From positions 62,001 through 126,000 of the forward strand of contig NZ_CP113920.1 in assembly GCF_029395535.1 (NCBI RefSeq): a stretch of DNA of 64,000 nucleotides. Reading direction: 5' to 3'. This DNA is from Bifidobacterium sp. ESL0732. Its GTDB lineage: Bacteria > Actinomycetota > Actinomycetes > Actinomycetales > Bifidobacteriaceae. A program made the position numbers and the translations under genes. Of the stretch, positions 34,320 to 43,465 are shown in pieces (the stretch's first letter is position 1; each line of letters opens with the position of its first letter). The notes beneath the pieces were generated by a model. That model was not told where the DNA came from and did not search any database. It saw only the letters and a program-made list of their open reading frames with translations.

Positions 34320-36797
34320 TTAGTACAGCGCGACGTGGTTGATGTAGAGGGAATGGTTCGGCAGGGAGTCCATGGGGACCCAGAGCAGGAAGTCCTGCGA
34401 CTTGACCGGCTTCTGCAGCTTGACCTCGGTGGTGCCGCTCTGGTCGAAGGTGAACTGAGCGACCCGCTGGCCGGCGTTTGGGTCCTGCGCGGAGTTTGCG
34501 ATGAGGTAGCCCGTGCCGCCGGACGTACGAATCTGAACGACAAAGCGGGTGACGGTGGCCGGCTGGCTGATGTGCATGTAATACGCTAAGCCGTTCTGTC
34601 CGGCCGGACTCTGATAGAACTCCTGCTTGTCGATGGTCAACGGAGTATTGTTCATCGGAATCGAAGGCGCGGGCACGGCCTTGGCGACCTTGTCAGCCGT
34701 CTTCACCTTGGCGCTGGAACCGGCTTCGGACTTTGAAGCAGATCCGTCCGACGATTCGGATGAGGAAGTGCCGCCCTGCTTATTGGCATTGCTGGAATTA
34801 TCGGTTCCGTTGGCGTTTTGGTCCTCGTTGCCGCCTCCATTGCCTTCCGCGCCGAACGGCACGTTGTTGAGGTTCATCTTGGGCCATGGGTCGGAGCTGG
34901 ATTGCTGGTAGCCGCCGGTGCTTTTGTTGTTGTGGTCGATCAGCACGAACGCGGCGACCCCTGCGGCCGCGAGAATCAGCACGATGATGGCGATAATGGC
35001 GACGACCTTGGTCGTGAGCTTGCCCAGGAGCGGGGTGTCAGCGATATCGTCGCTGCCCGGATTGTCAGATTCCTGCTGGGTTTTCTGCGCAGGTGTGAAG
35101 CTGGGAGGGGTGATCACCGGGTTGGCGGCATCGATGGCCTCCTGCTCGGCCTGAAGTGCCTGTGCTGATTCATGACCGGGTTCGATGAAATTGCCGTCGG
35201 CGTCGAGCAGCGGGATGCGGCCTGTTGCCTCTGTGCGGTTGCCGGGAGTGTTGTCGTGCGCGCTGGCGGTGTTGCCCTTCATCGCGAAGTCGAATTGCAT
35301 CGTGGGATTGGTGGTCTGTACGGTGTCCTGGTCGAAGTCTGGGAAAATGAAATCGTCGGCCGTGGAATCGAAGGATTTGAAAGCGTCCGCCATTTCCGCG
35401 GCGGTCAGATCGTGCAGATCCATACGCGGGGCTGCGGCGTTGCTGAGGTCGTTGGAAGCGTTCTGATTGTTGCCGGACTTGCCGCGTTGATGCCACCATT
35501 TCGAGGATTTGTCTTGCGCGGGGGAGGCCGGATTCGCGTTTTGCGTGGCGTTGGAATCGGCACTCGGATTGTTTGCGCCGGAAGCCGTTGGACTGGCTGT
35601 AGTGCCTGACGTAGCGCCCTCGGCAGGCAATGGCAACGAGACGTTTTGCGGCGAAGTTGCGTTTGGAGCGGTTGACACGTCGCCGTCGTCGCCGTTGGTA
35701 TTCGCGTTTGCGGAATTCGCGTGGTTCTGGGAGCCGGGTTTTACCGGGCTGGTGTTCCCCTTCGCGGTAACCGTAGTAGAAGTCCCAGGAGTCGCAGAAG
35801 AATTGGTACGAGTGCCCTTTGCGCCCGCCCGTTTTTGTGCTTCATCGGCCAAAGCGCCAACTCCCGCCGCCGCAGCGACGCCATTGGCCACCGCCGACTC
35901 TGCGGCGCTGGCCGCCTGGCGTGCGCGGAACTGCAACTGATTGGTCGAAAGATCCTGCGGAAAATCAAGTAGGTTGGCCCGCCGTGCCCTGCGCAGCGGA
36001 AGCCTCGAAATGGAAGCTTCGCCGTCCGAATTCGGTCGTTTCACTTCGCTTGTAGGAAGCTTTGCCAGCGGTTTGACGGATCCGAGCAAAGCGACGAGCT
36101 CGGCCAAGGAGACCATGGAAAGAGTGGGGCTGCCGTTCACGTTTTTGATGGGCAGACCGCGTTCGCAGATGATGTGTAGTTCTTCCGGGGTGTCTTCGGG
36201 AAGTGCGGAAAGGTCGAAATCCTTGATTTCCGCAGTCCATTTGCCGGTGAGCATGGCGTAAAGCAAGCCGGCAAGTTCGTGGACGGCCAGCATTTCCGGT
36301 TCCAGATTCTGTTCGTCGGGGTTGCTGATGAACATCGCTTCAAGCGGGGCATCGGCAATCTGAACACCCTTGGATGTAATACGAATAATATCGGTGCTAA
36401 GGGCGCGCATTTTCACGTCGTCGCGCAGCAGCGTTTCCAGCCCATCGGCGACTTCGGCGATGATGGAACGCATGGCTTCGTAGCCGAGCTTACGTGAACC
36501 GTGTCCGATGAAATTATTGAGCGAAAGCCCCTGGTCGAGCTGGGTGATGAGCACGGGGATATCGCCGACGTGCTGCATCTGAATGACTTGGGTGAAATGG
36601 GGGTTGCGCGAAAGAGTGAGCGTCGACGCAATGGCCTCAAAGCTGGGAATCGCGGCCTTGTTGGTGACGATGAAGAGTTGGCAGTCACGCGCGAGGATGC
36701 GGTCGTTGGCCTTCCATGCCTCGAGCCCTGGTATGCTACGCAGCGGTGACACCAACGTGTATCTGCTGATGACGATATCTCCCAGCTGTGGCTTCAT
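34320..36797 (-). CDS. Membrane pseudokinase with extracellular carbohydrate-binding-like domain (MurJ partner)
   Basis: An 825-residue protein. Start ATG 36797 (MKPQLGDIVISRY) follows GAGGA. Residues ~1-250 follow a serine/threonine kinase fold but lack the HRD motif (ALSTDIIRI in its place) and DFG (IADAP), so it is a pseudokinase. A long Ala/Asn/Ser/Pro-rich linker leads to one transmembrane helix (around residue 620, VVAIIAIIVLILAAAGVAAF). The extracellular end (LTIDKQEFYQSPAGQ...SLYINHVALY) resembles the C-terminal domain of mycobacterial MviN (Rv3910). In M. tuberculosis the pseudokinase and this domain are fused to MurJ and recruit FhaA; here they form a separate gene immediately downstream of murJ. 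Likely regulates lipid II flipping. Confidence 0.82.
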   Translation of the reverse strand: MKPQLGDIVISRYTLVSPLRSIPGLEAWKANDRILARDCQLFIVTNKAAIPSFEAIASTLTLSRNPHFTQVIQMQHVGDIPVLITQLDQGLSLNNFIGHGSRKLGYEAMRSIIAEVADGLETLLRDDVKMRALSTDIIRITSKGVQIADAPLEAMFISNPDEQNLEPEMLAVHELAGLLYAMLTGKWTAEIKDFDLSALPEDTPEELHIICERGLPIKNVNGSPTLSMVSLAELVALLGSVKPLAKLPTSEVKRPNSDGEASISRLPLRRARRANLLDFPQDLSTNQLQFRARQAASAAESAVANGVAAAAGVGALADEAQKRAGAKGTRTNSSATPGTSTTVTAKGNTSPVKPGSQNHANSANANTNGDDGDVSTAPNATSPQNVSLPLPAEGATSGTTASPTASGANNPSADSNATQNANPASPAQDKSSKWWHQRGKSGNNQNASNDLSNAAAPRMDLHDLTAAEMADAFKSFDSTADDFIFPDFDQDTVQTTNPTMQFDFAMKGNTASAHDNTPGNRTEATGRIPLLDADGNFIEPGHESAQALQAEQEAIDAANPVITPPSFTPAQKTQQESDNPGSDDIADTPLLGKLTTKVVAIIAIIVLILAAAGVAAFVLIDHNNKSTGGYQQSSSDPWPKMNLNNVPFGAEGNGGGNEDQNANGTDNSSNANKQGGTSSSESSDGSASKSEAGSSAKVKTADKVAKAVPAPSIPMNNTPLTIDKQEFYQSPAGQNGLAYYMHISQPATVTRFVVQIRTSGGTGYLIANSAQDPNAGQRVAQFTFDQSGTTEVKLQKPVKSQDFLLWVPMDSLPNHSLYINHVALY

Positions 36798-36958
36798 AAT
36801 GTCCTCGACCCTACGCAAACAAATGTAAAAAGTACCAGGCGGCAAACCGCCTCTTTTATTCTATCCGTGGCCGTAGCCGTGACGGAAGTTTTTGTGGCAA
36901 TGTTTCGTGTCGATTTGTCGTATGCTCTTGGCCTGATCTAGTCAGAATTACCGTCGTT

Positions 36959-39568
36959 TCAGCGTGCGCGGTGGCGGGCGGTTTTGGAGACTTCGCCTTC
37001 GACGGTTGTTTCCTCGTTTTCGGTCAGGGGCGGCAAGCCCAGCGACTCCGTGGTAAGCCAGGCAAAATTATCGGCTGAAGATAGAGGCTCGGTGCCGGGT
37101 TCGGCTGGGGTTCGCGATTGAGCATCTGCATCGTCGCCGGCGGCATCAGCGTCAGTTTCGGCACCGGCATTGGCGTGCCCGTGCGACATGTCTGCGGAAC
37201 CGAAAAGCGGCTTGATCTGCGAAGCCGGGCGCTCGGCATAAGGCGAATTGGCGGAATTGATGGGTTCGATGGGAAGCGACGGAAGCTCCGTTTCGTTCGC
37301 GTTCCTTGATCTTGAAATTGCGGAAATGGAAGAGAACGTCAAATCGTCTGATATCTCCGAATCCGGGAATCGGCCCTGTTCTTCGGGTTCGGAATCACCT
37401 ATCGAGGGCCTCGTATCTTGCGATGCTGACGCCGGCACAGATTCGGCGATATCGTTTGCGCTTCCATTGGCAAGCGCATTGCCGCGCGAAATATCATCAT
37501 CTGATGGAATGTTATTTAATGGATTGAAGCTGATCGGGGCATAATGCCGTGCACGGCCTACGCCGAACGGGAATTTATTCCCTGCGGATTGAGGGGACCT
37601 CGTTTCCGTGTTGGTGCTGTTGGCGTTCGTGAAAGGCATGCCCTCTACTGTAGCTGTGTTGTCTGTGAGTGACGAGTCGAGTTTTCCTTGACTTTGTGCC
37701 ATATTATGGGCATTTGCATGGTATGTGTCCGGCTCGGCTGGGTGGGGTATACCTGGATCGAACGTTTGTGATGTGTCAGGTTCCGTAGGTACATCCATAT
37801 TGCCGGGAATACCTGCGTTTTCGATTTCCTCCACCTTCGCAGAATCGTCTTTCTGACGGCTATCGGAAGAATCCTCGCCATTGTCGTTGCCGGCGCCGGG
37901 AAGCCTGATACCGAATTTACCGGCGAGCGAGCGGGCAATTGGCATCAATTCCTGCGTGCGAAGTACCCACAACGTACCCACATAAAGCAGGCCGATGACG
38001 ATGGCGAGCACGCAGCAGACGCCGACGGCCTGGAACCAGTTCATATGCCCGCCGCGCACGCCTGCGCCCGGCTCGATATCGGCTCCGAAAAGCCCGTAGA
38101 CCGGGTAGCGCAGCAGCCAGCCGCCTGCGCTCGCGACCAATGAGGCGATAATGCCTTTGGCGAACGCGGTGGCGATGCGCTTTCCGTCGAGCCTGCCGTT
38201 GAAACGCTTGCGCACCATATAGACGATGACGGGGAAGGCAAAGATGAAGGACAGCGACATCGTGACGCCAACCGTGGTGGCCCAGTTGAACGGCGAGATG
38301 AACAGGATCGCGATGACGATCATCAGCGCCTGCCCGCCCGAGACCAACAGGGTGAAGAAGAAGGGGTGGTAGCCGTCTTCGAACGCATAGAACGTCCGCT
38401 GAATGATGAGATAGGTCGAGGAGAACGGTAGGCCGATCGACAGCGCGGCCAAAGGCCCGGCCATCAGGACGGCTTCTTTGACGCTGACGCTGGGCAGTAG
38501 AGCGAGCGTGATCGGCGTGGGAATGACGATGAACAGCACGCTGAAAAGGCACATCATCAGCCAGACATTGCGCAGCGAGCCACTGAGGTCCTCTCGCGCG
38601 GCGTCAATGTTGTGGTCGGCGATGGCCTGCGAGATCTTGGGGAACATCGCCGTGGCGACGGAGGTGGCGATGAGCGAATAGGGCAGGATGTAAATGGTAT
38701 TGGCGTTCCAATAGCTCGCGTTGCCGGCCATATCGAGCGCGTTGAGATGAAGTTGCGCCGCCTTGCCGGGCACGCTGGTGAGCACGCGCTGGTTGACGAT
38801 GGTCTGCAGCTGGTCGACGATGACGATGCCAATGCCCCAGGCCGCCACCGAACCCATCGAACGCAGGCCGAAGCCGTGGATGCCCCAGCTTGGCCGGTAA
38901 TGAAGTCCGATTTTGCGCAGTGGAAGGAACAGGATAAGCGCTTGGAAAGCGACACCCAGTGTCCATGCGCCCGCCGTCAAGGCGATTTTCTCGCTGGTCC
39001 AGAAACTCAGGGGCTGCGTGTTTGCGCGGCCGAACATGAAGATAAACGCGGTGAATCCGATGCAGCTGATGACGTTGGCGCCCACCGAGCTCCAGGCGTA
39101 GGTGCCGAAATGGTCTTTGGCGGCGAGGATTTGGCCGAGAACGGTGTAAAGGCCGTAGAAGAAGATTTGCGGGACGCACCAGAAGGTGAACGAGGTGGCG
39201 AGGGCCAGCATGTCGTGATTGCCGTTGACGTAAAGGCGCGTTAGCGGAGGGGTGAGCAGCGCCACGAGCAGTGTCACGGCCAGCAGTAGAACGATGGCAA
39301 GGGTGACGAGCTTGTTGAGCCGATCTTGCGCGTCCTTTTTCTTGAGCGTGCGCACGATTTGCGGCACGAGTACCGCGTTAAAGATGCCGCCGGAAACGAG
39401 CGTGAAGATGACCTGGGGAATTTGCGAGCCGGCCTGGTAGGCGTCGGCCGCCATGCCCGTCGTTCCGAGGGCCGCGGCGAGCAGGATGGTGCGAACTTGG
39501 CCCGTGATGCGGCTTGCCGCCGTCCCCACGGCCATAACCATCGAATTATGACCTACAGATGAACTCAT
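36959..39568 (-). CDS. murJ: Lipid II flippase MurJ (MviN family)
   Basis: An 869-residue polytopic membrane protein. Residues ~1-550 match MurJ with about 14 helices; the early MAVGTAASRITGQVRTILLA and GGIFNAVLVPQIVRTLK are family signatures. It flips lipid-linked peptidoglycan precursor to the outer face. The ~320-residue Ser/Asn/Glu-rich C-terminal cytoplasmic tail is unusual and probably disordered; in mycobacteria the corresponding position holds the pseudokinase, which is here a separate gene. The start overlaps the stop of the DUF6049 gene by 4 bp (ATGA), so the two are translationally coupled. Confidence 0.95.
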   Translation of the reverse strand: MSSSVGHNSMVMAVGTAASRITGQVRTILLAAALGTTGMAADAYQAGSQIPQVIFTLVSGGIFNAVLVPQIVRTLKKKDAQDRLNKLVTLAIVLLLAVTLLVALLTPPLTRLYVNGNHDMLALATSFTFWCVPQIFFYGLYTVLGQILAAKDHFGTYAWSSVGANVISCIGFTAFIFMFGRANTQPLSFWTSEKIALTAGAWTLGVAFQALILFLPLRKIGLHYRPSWGIHGFGLRSMGSVAAWGIGIVIVDQLQTIVNQRVLTSVPGKAAQLHLNALDMAGNASYWNANTIYILPYSLIATSVATAMFPKISQAIADHNIDAAREDLSGSLRNVWLMMCLFSVLFIVIPTPITLALLPSVSVKEAVLMAGPLAALSIGLPFSSTYLIIQRTFYAFEDGYHPFFFTLLVSGGQALMIVIAILFISPFNWATTVGVTMSLSFIFAFPVIVYMVRKRFNGRLDGKRIATAFAKGIIASLVASAGGWLLRYPVYGLFGADIEPGAGVRGGHMNWFQAVGVCCVLAIVIGLLYVGTLWVLRTQELMPIARSLAGKFGIRLPGAGNDNGEDSSDSRQKDDSAKVEEIENAGIPGNMDVPTEPDTSQTFDPGIPHPAEPDTYHANAHNMAQSQGKLDSSLTDNTATVEGMPFTNANSTNTETRSPQSAGNKFPFGVGRARHYAPISFNPLNNIPSDDDISRGNALANGSANDIAESVPASASQDTRPSIGDSEPEEQGRFPDSEISDDLTFSSISAISRSRNANETELPSLPIEPINSANSPYAERPASQIKPLFGSADMSHGHANAGAETDADAAGDDADAQSRTPAEPGTEPLSSADNFAWLTTESLGLPPLTENEETTVEGEVSKTARHRAR

Positions 39569-42468
39569 TCGTCGGGATCTTTCTTACGGTTGAATTGGCG
39601 CCACAGGCCGATAACGCCCAGGACCAGCGCAACGGCTATGAAAATGATGCCGCTCATGTCGCTCAAACGCAACGTGCTGGTGATGCGTGTCGATTGTGGG
39701 GCGGAGAACACGTCTCCTCGGCGGTCGGTGAGCGTCAGATGTGCCGTGGCGGTGCCGGAAGTGGAGACTCGGACGTTGAACGTGGTCTGAGCCTCGCTGC
39801 GAGCAGGTATGGAAAGGGTTGCGAAACGCGTCGTAACGATTTCCATCGAATCGGAAAGAGAGGAGATTTTGACCGTTACGGGGTAGGGGTGGTTGTTGCT
39901 CACAGTCACCGGCATTTTCGCGGATTCGCTTAACACGGTGATGGATTCCGAAGGAGTGATTTTGATACCGTCCATCAGCTGGGAGGCCAGGTTCTGGGCG
40001 CTCGCGCTCATGCGTTTGGCGGTGGTGTCGCTGTCGGAAAGTGCATGCAGGGCGATGGAGTTTTGCATGGTGGAGATGGCAGCGATCCAGTCGCAGCCGT
40101 TCTTGGAACGCTTTGCCGTTGTGTCTGCGTCTTGGCGGGCCAGGGCCTGCGCGTCGCCAGTATCGGTTTTGCCACCGTTGGCTTTGCCGTTGGCATTGTT
40201 GGAGTTGTCGTTGGTCCCGTTGCTGCCGTTTGCGTTTGAAGGGGACGGCGTTGCGGTTTTCGCGGAATTGGAATTATTGGAGCCGCCGGTTTTGGAAGAA
40301 TCTCCGGGCTGGCTTGCAGTGCCGTTTGAGCTCGAGCCTGTGCCTGAGTTGGAATCGGAAGTCGAGCCAGACCCCGAGCCCGCCGCGGTTCCCGATTTGG
40401 TACCCGACGAACCGTTTTTCCCACCTTGCGTTTTCGAAGCCCCGGAATTGTTGGAATCGCCCGTGGTTCCTGATGTCTCTGATTTCCCGGATGTTCCTGA
40501 GTCTGACGAATTAGATGAAGATTCATCAAGAATGGAGTTGCTGAATCTATCGATGTCATTCTTGCTTGCGGTAAGTGCGGCAAGCGTCTGGCGGATGTTT
40601 TGAAGCGTGGAAGCGTGGATGTCGGATGAATCGGGCACCATATCGGCTGCCTTTTCCCCGGAAAGATAGGCATCGGCCTGCCCCAGATCGCCCATATTCC
40701 TAAGCTTCAGCCAAGGCGCTTGCTCCGCCGTCTGCATCAACGTGTCCGCATCCTGCGCGCTGTTTTCCGAGCCGGTGGTGGCGGTGTCGAAGCAGACCAG
40801 CAGATTGCGTGTGGCGTAAGGGCTTTCCATCTGGTAGAAGGCGCTCTGGGCCATGAAGCGTGCAAGTCTGCCGGCGGAGCTCGATTCCCCGTCAACGGTT
40901 TTGTCGGTAGGTTTGCCTTGCGCCAGTCGGCTCAGTTCGTTCTGCGCGGTGAGGACGGTGACGTCGCCCGCAGAGGTGTGAATGATGTATTTTCCCGTAC
41001 GAATGGTGGAATTTGTATTACTGTCGCCGGCGCCCGTCGCATCGGACGCGATGACGGTGGTATATCCCTGCTGTCTGGCCGTTGTCAACGAACTCATCGT
41101 CCACTGCCCGCGCCCCGGCCATGCATAAGCCGGCGCGTTGGCGTTCGCGTCACCGAGAGCGTCGCGGTATTCTTTCAATCCTGTTTCCGCGTTCCACGTA
41201 GAGTCGGCAATGCCGGCTTTTTCGTAAGCGCTGCCGTCGTTAACGGCCGAATATGTGGTGATATCGAAATTGCCAGGTTGCATGATGCCGCTGGTTTTTG
41301 GCGGTACGGGAAGGCTTTGGGCCAGTGTCGGATCCGTGATGACTTGTAGGCCCGGATGCTTGTTCACCAATTGTTCCACAGTCTGCGAAAGCTTATGGGT
41401 GCTGAGGATTTTTGCCGTATCGCCCTCCCCCGCGGTCATGAACTGCGTGAGTTTCTGGCCGTCGACCTGCCAGCTGTCACTGGTCAAAGGCATGGCCATC
41501 GTGATGTCCATCGGCGGGGTATTGGCCGTCTGAAGGCCGTCGGTGGAACGCGTCAGGAACGTGTGGGTCACATTGAGGTAAGGGCTCTGCGATTTTGAAG
41601 AGGTGTTGCTGTCATCGTTGGAATCCCGCACAAAGGAATAGTCGATGCGTACCGGTTTCGGACCCCACGAAAGCATGTTTTTCAAGCTTTCCTGGTCAGG
41701 ATTTGCATCGATGGTCACGCTCGTTTTCTCGCCTTTTGCGATTGGTGGGACGTTGACCTGCCCGATTTGGTTGGGTACCTGGATTCGCGAATTCCCCTGT
41801 GCCCATTGCTGCAGATCCGTCAGGGAGACAAAGGTGTAATAGTCATTGACGGCCACGCTCAATGTGCCTGCAGGTAATGCGTTGTTGCTCAGGTTTTTGA
41901 TGGCCACGCTCAGGTGGTAGCCGGAATTCGAAGTGACCACGGGCGTCGAGGCCGCAACGGTCACGGTGGCTTCATTCTCGGCGTTGGCGGTGTCTTGTCC
42001 GCTGGGTGACGGATCGTCCTGGTCGGTGTTGTCCGTGCCGTTTTGGACCGAACGCTTGGAAGGCCAGGAATTCGAGGAGCGGGGCGATGTCGTCTGTTGG
42101 CTCGGTGATTGGTTTGCCGAAGATCCGTTTTGCTGCGATGAATCTGGTTGAGTGGGCGAAGGCTGGGCCGGGTTCGTATTGGCATTGCCGTTCGGCGTGG
42201 AAGGCGAGGGGGTTTGCGAAGTACTGGATCCGTCTGATCCTGAGGTACCGCTAGAAGGTGGGGTCGCTTCTGCGGGATTCACGGCGAATGCGGCATTTGG
42301 GGAGAAAATGAGCGCGGACGAGCACAGCAAGACTATGACCGACGAAACAATCGCCGAAATCCGAGTGGATATGGGCGATTGCTTTTTGTGCGTATTGTTG
42401 TCGGAAACGCAGGAGTGCGAGTGTTTCAACCTTCTGCCTGCCTGTTCAGTTTCTTGGCGTAAAGCCAC
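39565..42468 (-). CDS. DUF6049 family membrane-anchored extracytoplasmic protein (Rv3909-like)
   Basis: Up to 967 residues. The frame opens with GTG 42468 inside the end of the NUDIX gene; a start further in is possible because no strong RBS is seen. A hydrophobic signal segment (IVSSVIVLLCSSALIFSP) precedes a Pro/Ser/Gln-rich linker, a large extracytoplasmic region (~190-650), a Ser/Gly/Asn-rich linker (~650-790), a beta-rich domain (SITVLSESAKMPVTVSNN...) and a C-terminal helix with a KKDPDE tail. Position between NUDIX and murJ matches M. tuberculosis Rv3908-Rv3909-Rv3910, identifying it as the Rv3909-type protein. Function unknown; context implies cell-envelope assembly with MurJ. Confidence 0.8.
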   Translation of the reverse strand: MALRQETEQAGRRLKHSHSCVSDNNTHKKQSPISTRISAIVSSVIVLLCSSALIFSPNAAFAVNPAEATPPSSGTSGSDGSSTSQTPSPSTPNGNANTNPAQPSPTQPDSSQQNGSSANQSPSQQTTSPRSSNSWPSKRSVQNGTDNTDQDDPSPSGQDTANAENEATVTVAASTPVVTSNSGYHLSVAIKNLSNNALPAGTLSVAVNDYYTFVSLTDLQQWAQGNSRIQVPNQIGQVNVPPIAKGEKTSVTIDANPDQESLKNMLSWGPKPVRIDYSFVRDSNDDSNTSSKSQSPYLNVTHTFLTRSTDGLQTANTPPMDITMAMPLTSDSWQVDGQKLTQFMTAGEGDTAKILSTHKLSQTVEQLVNKHPGLQVITDPTLAQSLPVPPKTSGIMQPGNFDITTYSAVNDGSAYEKAGIADSTWNAETGLKEYRDALGDANANAPAYAWPGRGQWTMSSLTTARQQGYTTVIASDATGAGDSNTNSTIRTGKYIIHTSAGDVTVLTAQNELSRLAQGKPTDKTVDGESSSAGRLARFMAQSAFYQMESPYATRNLLVCFDTATTGSENSAQDADTLMQTAEQAPWLKLRNMGDLGQADAYLSGEKAADMVPDSSDIHASTLQNIRQTLAALTASKNDIDRFSNSILDESSSNSSDSGTSGKSETSGTTGDSNNSGASKTQGGKNGSSGTKSGTAAGSGSGSTSDSNSGTGSSSNGTASQPGDSSKTGGSNNSNSAKTATPSPSNANGSNGTNDNSNNANGKANGGKTDTGDAQALARQDADTTAKRSKNGCDWIAAISTMQNSIALHALSDSDTTAKRMSASAQNLASQLMDGIKITPSESITVLSESAKMPVTVSNNHPYPVTVKISSLSDSMEIVTTRFATLSIPARSEAQTTFNVRVSTSGTATAHLTLTDRRGDVFSAPQSTRITSTLRLSDMSGIIFIAVALVLGVIGLWRQFNRKKDPDE

Positions 42469-43082
42469 GCGATTTTACGTTCGTTAGGATAGCTCAGCAC
42501 TCTGTCAAGGTCATCGAAATCCACCCAGATGGCGTCTTCGGCCTCGTGATCCGGGTCGCCTTCCACCGTCAGCGTGCCGCCGATCTGTCGTAATGCAAAA
42601 TGATGGACCAACTTATGAACGCGCTCGGACTGACCGGTGAACCAATAATCGATGGTGGCAATGGAATCCACAACCTCGCCCAATATCCCGGTCTCTTCGT
42701 GGACTTCGCGAACGGCAGTCTGCTCCGGGGTCTCGCCCTTTTCGATATGCCCTTTCGGCAGGCACCATTCGAGGTGCCCGCTGCGTGAATGGCGCGCGAT
42801 AAGCGCGACGCGGTTGTGGGAATCAAAAATCAAGCCGCCGGCTGAATATTCGCGGGCCACGGGCAGCTCTTGAGCGTCCAACGTGGCGAATTTCATCGGT
42901 CCGCGGAAGGCGCGGTGGTGCGGCATCATCTTTGGCGTCGGCGCGCCGTCCGGCTCGATGAAGCGGACGGTGCGCCCCGCGGACTCCGAAGTATAAAGGA
43001 GTTTGTCTTGCTTATCCTCGTTTTGGGCATGGTCGCCCGAGGCGTTGGCTATCATCCGAGCCAGGTCTGCGGGCGTAATCAT
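42426..43082 (-). CDS. NUDIX hydrolase (MutT4-like)
   Basis: A 218-residue protein with an intact Nudix box at 111-133 (G-x5-E-x7-REVHEETGI, beginning GHIEKGETPE). It hydrolyses a nucleoside-diphosphate-linked substrate; in mycobacteria the syntenic gene is mutT4 (Rv3908). A ~60-residue N-terminal extension lies before the Nudix fold. Its 3' end overlaps the DUF6049 frame by 43 bp, and it is divergent from cca. Confidence 0.9.
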   Translation of the reverse strand: MITPADLARMIANASGDHAQNEDKQDKLLYTSESAGRTVRFIEPDGAPTPKMMPHHRAFRGPMKFATLDAQELPVAREYSAGGLIFDSHNRVALIARHSRSGHLEWCLPKGHIEKGETPEQTAVREVHEETGILGEVVDSIATIDYWFTGQSERVHKLVHHFALRQIGGTLTVEGDPDHEAEDAIWVDFDDLDRVLSYPNERKIAWLYAKKLNRQAEG

Positions 43083-43465
43083 ATCTCCCAGCTTACTCAG
43101 AAGGATGTGCAGGTAGGGTAACGGAATGCTTTTCGCTGTGATAAGGCCATGCTAGGTTCTCAGGCGGCTTTGGCGGGCGCGTTGCTGATGCCGTAAATAT
43201 GTGCGGTAATTATGTCGGATTTGTAGCGAGGCATAGCATGGAACGCCGTTCAATCGTCAAAACCGTTTCCCTGCTTTATATGTGGCATCATTGGAAATGA
43301 GAAATGTCGGAATATCAACGAATTGCATTTTCGATTACTGCGCATCTGTAGCACGGAATTATTTTTTACTGTGATCTTCTGCTTCCCTGCTGTGGTTGCG
43401 GTGCATGTGGTCGATTTTTCGATCCCTGCGTGTGCGTGCAACGGTGACGGTATGCTGGAAGGCGC
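43083..43465. other. Divergent promoter region NUDIX / cca
   Basis: About 380 bp; nothing beyond presumed promoters is visible. The segment 43300-43390 is AT-rich. Confidence 0.4.
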
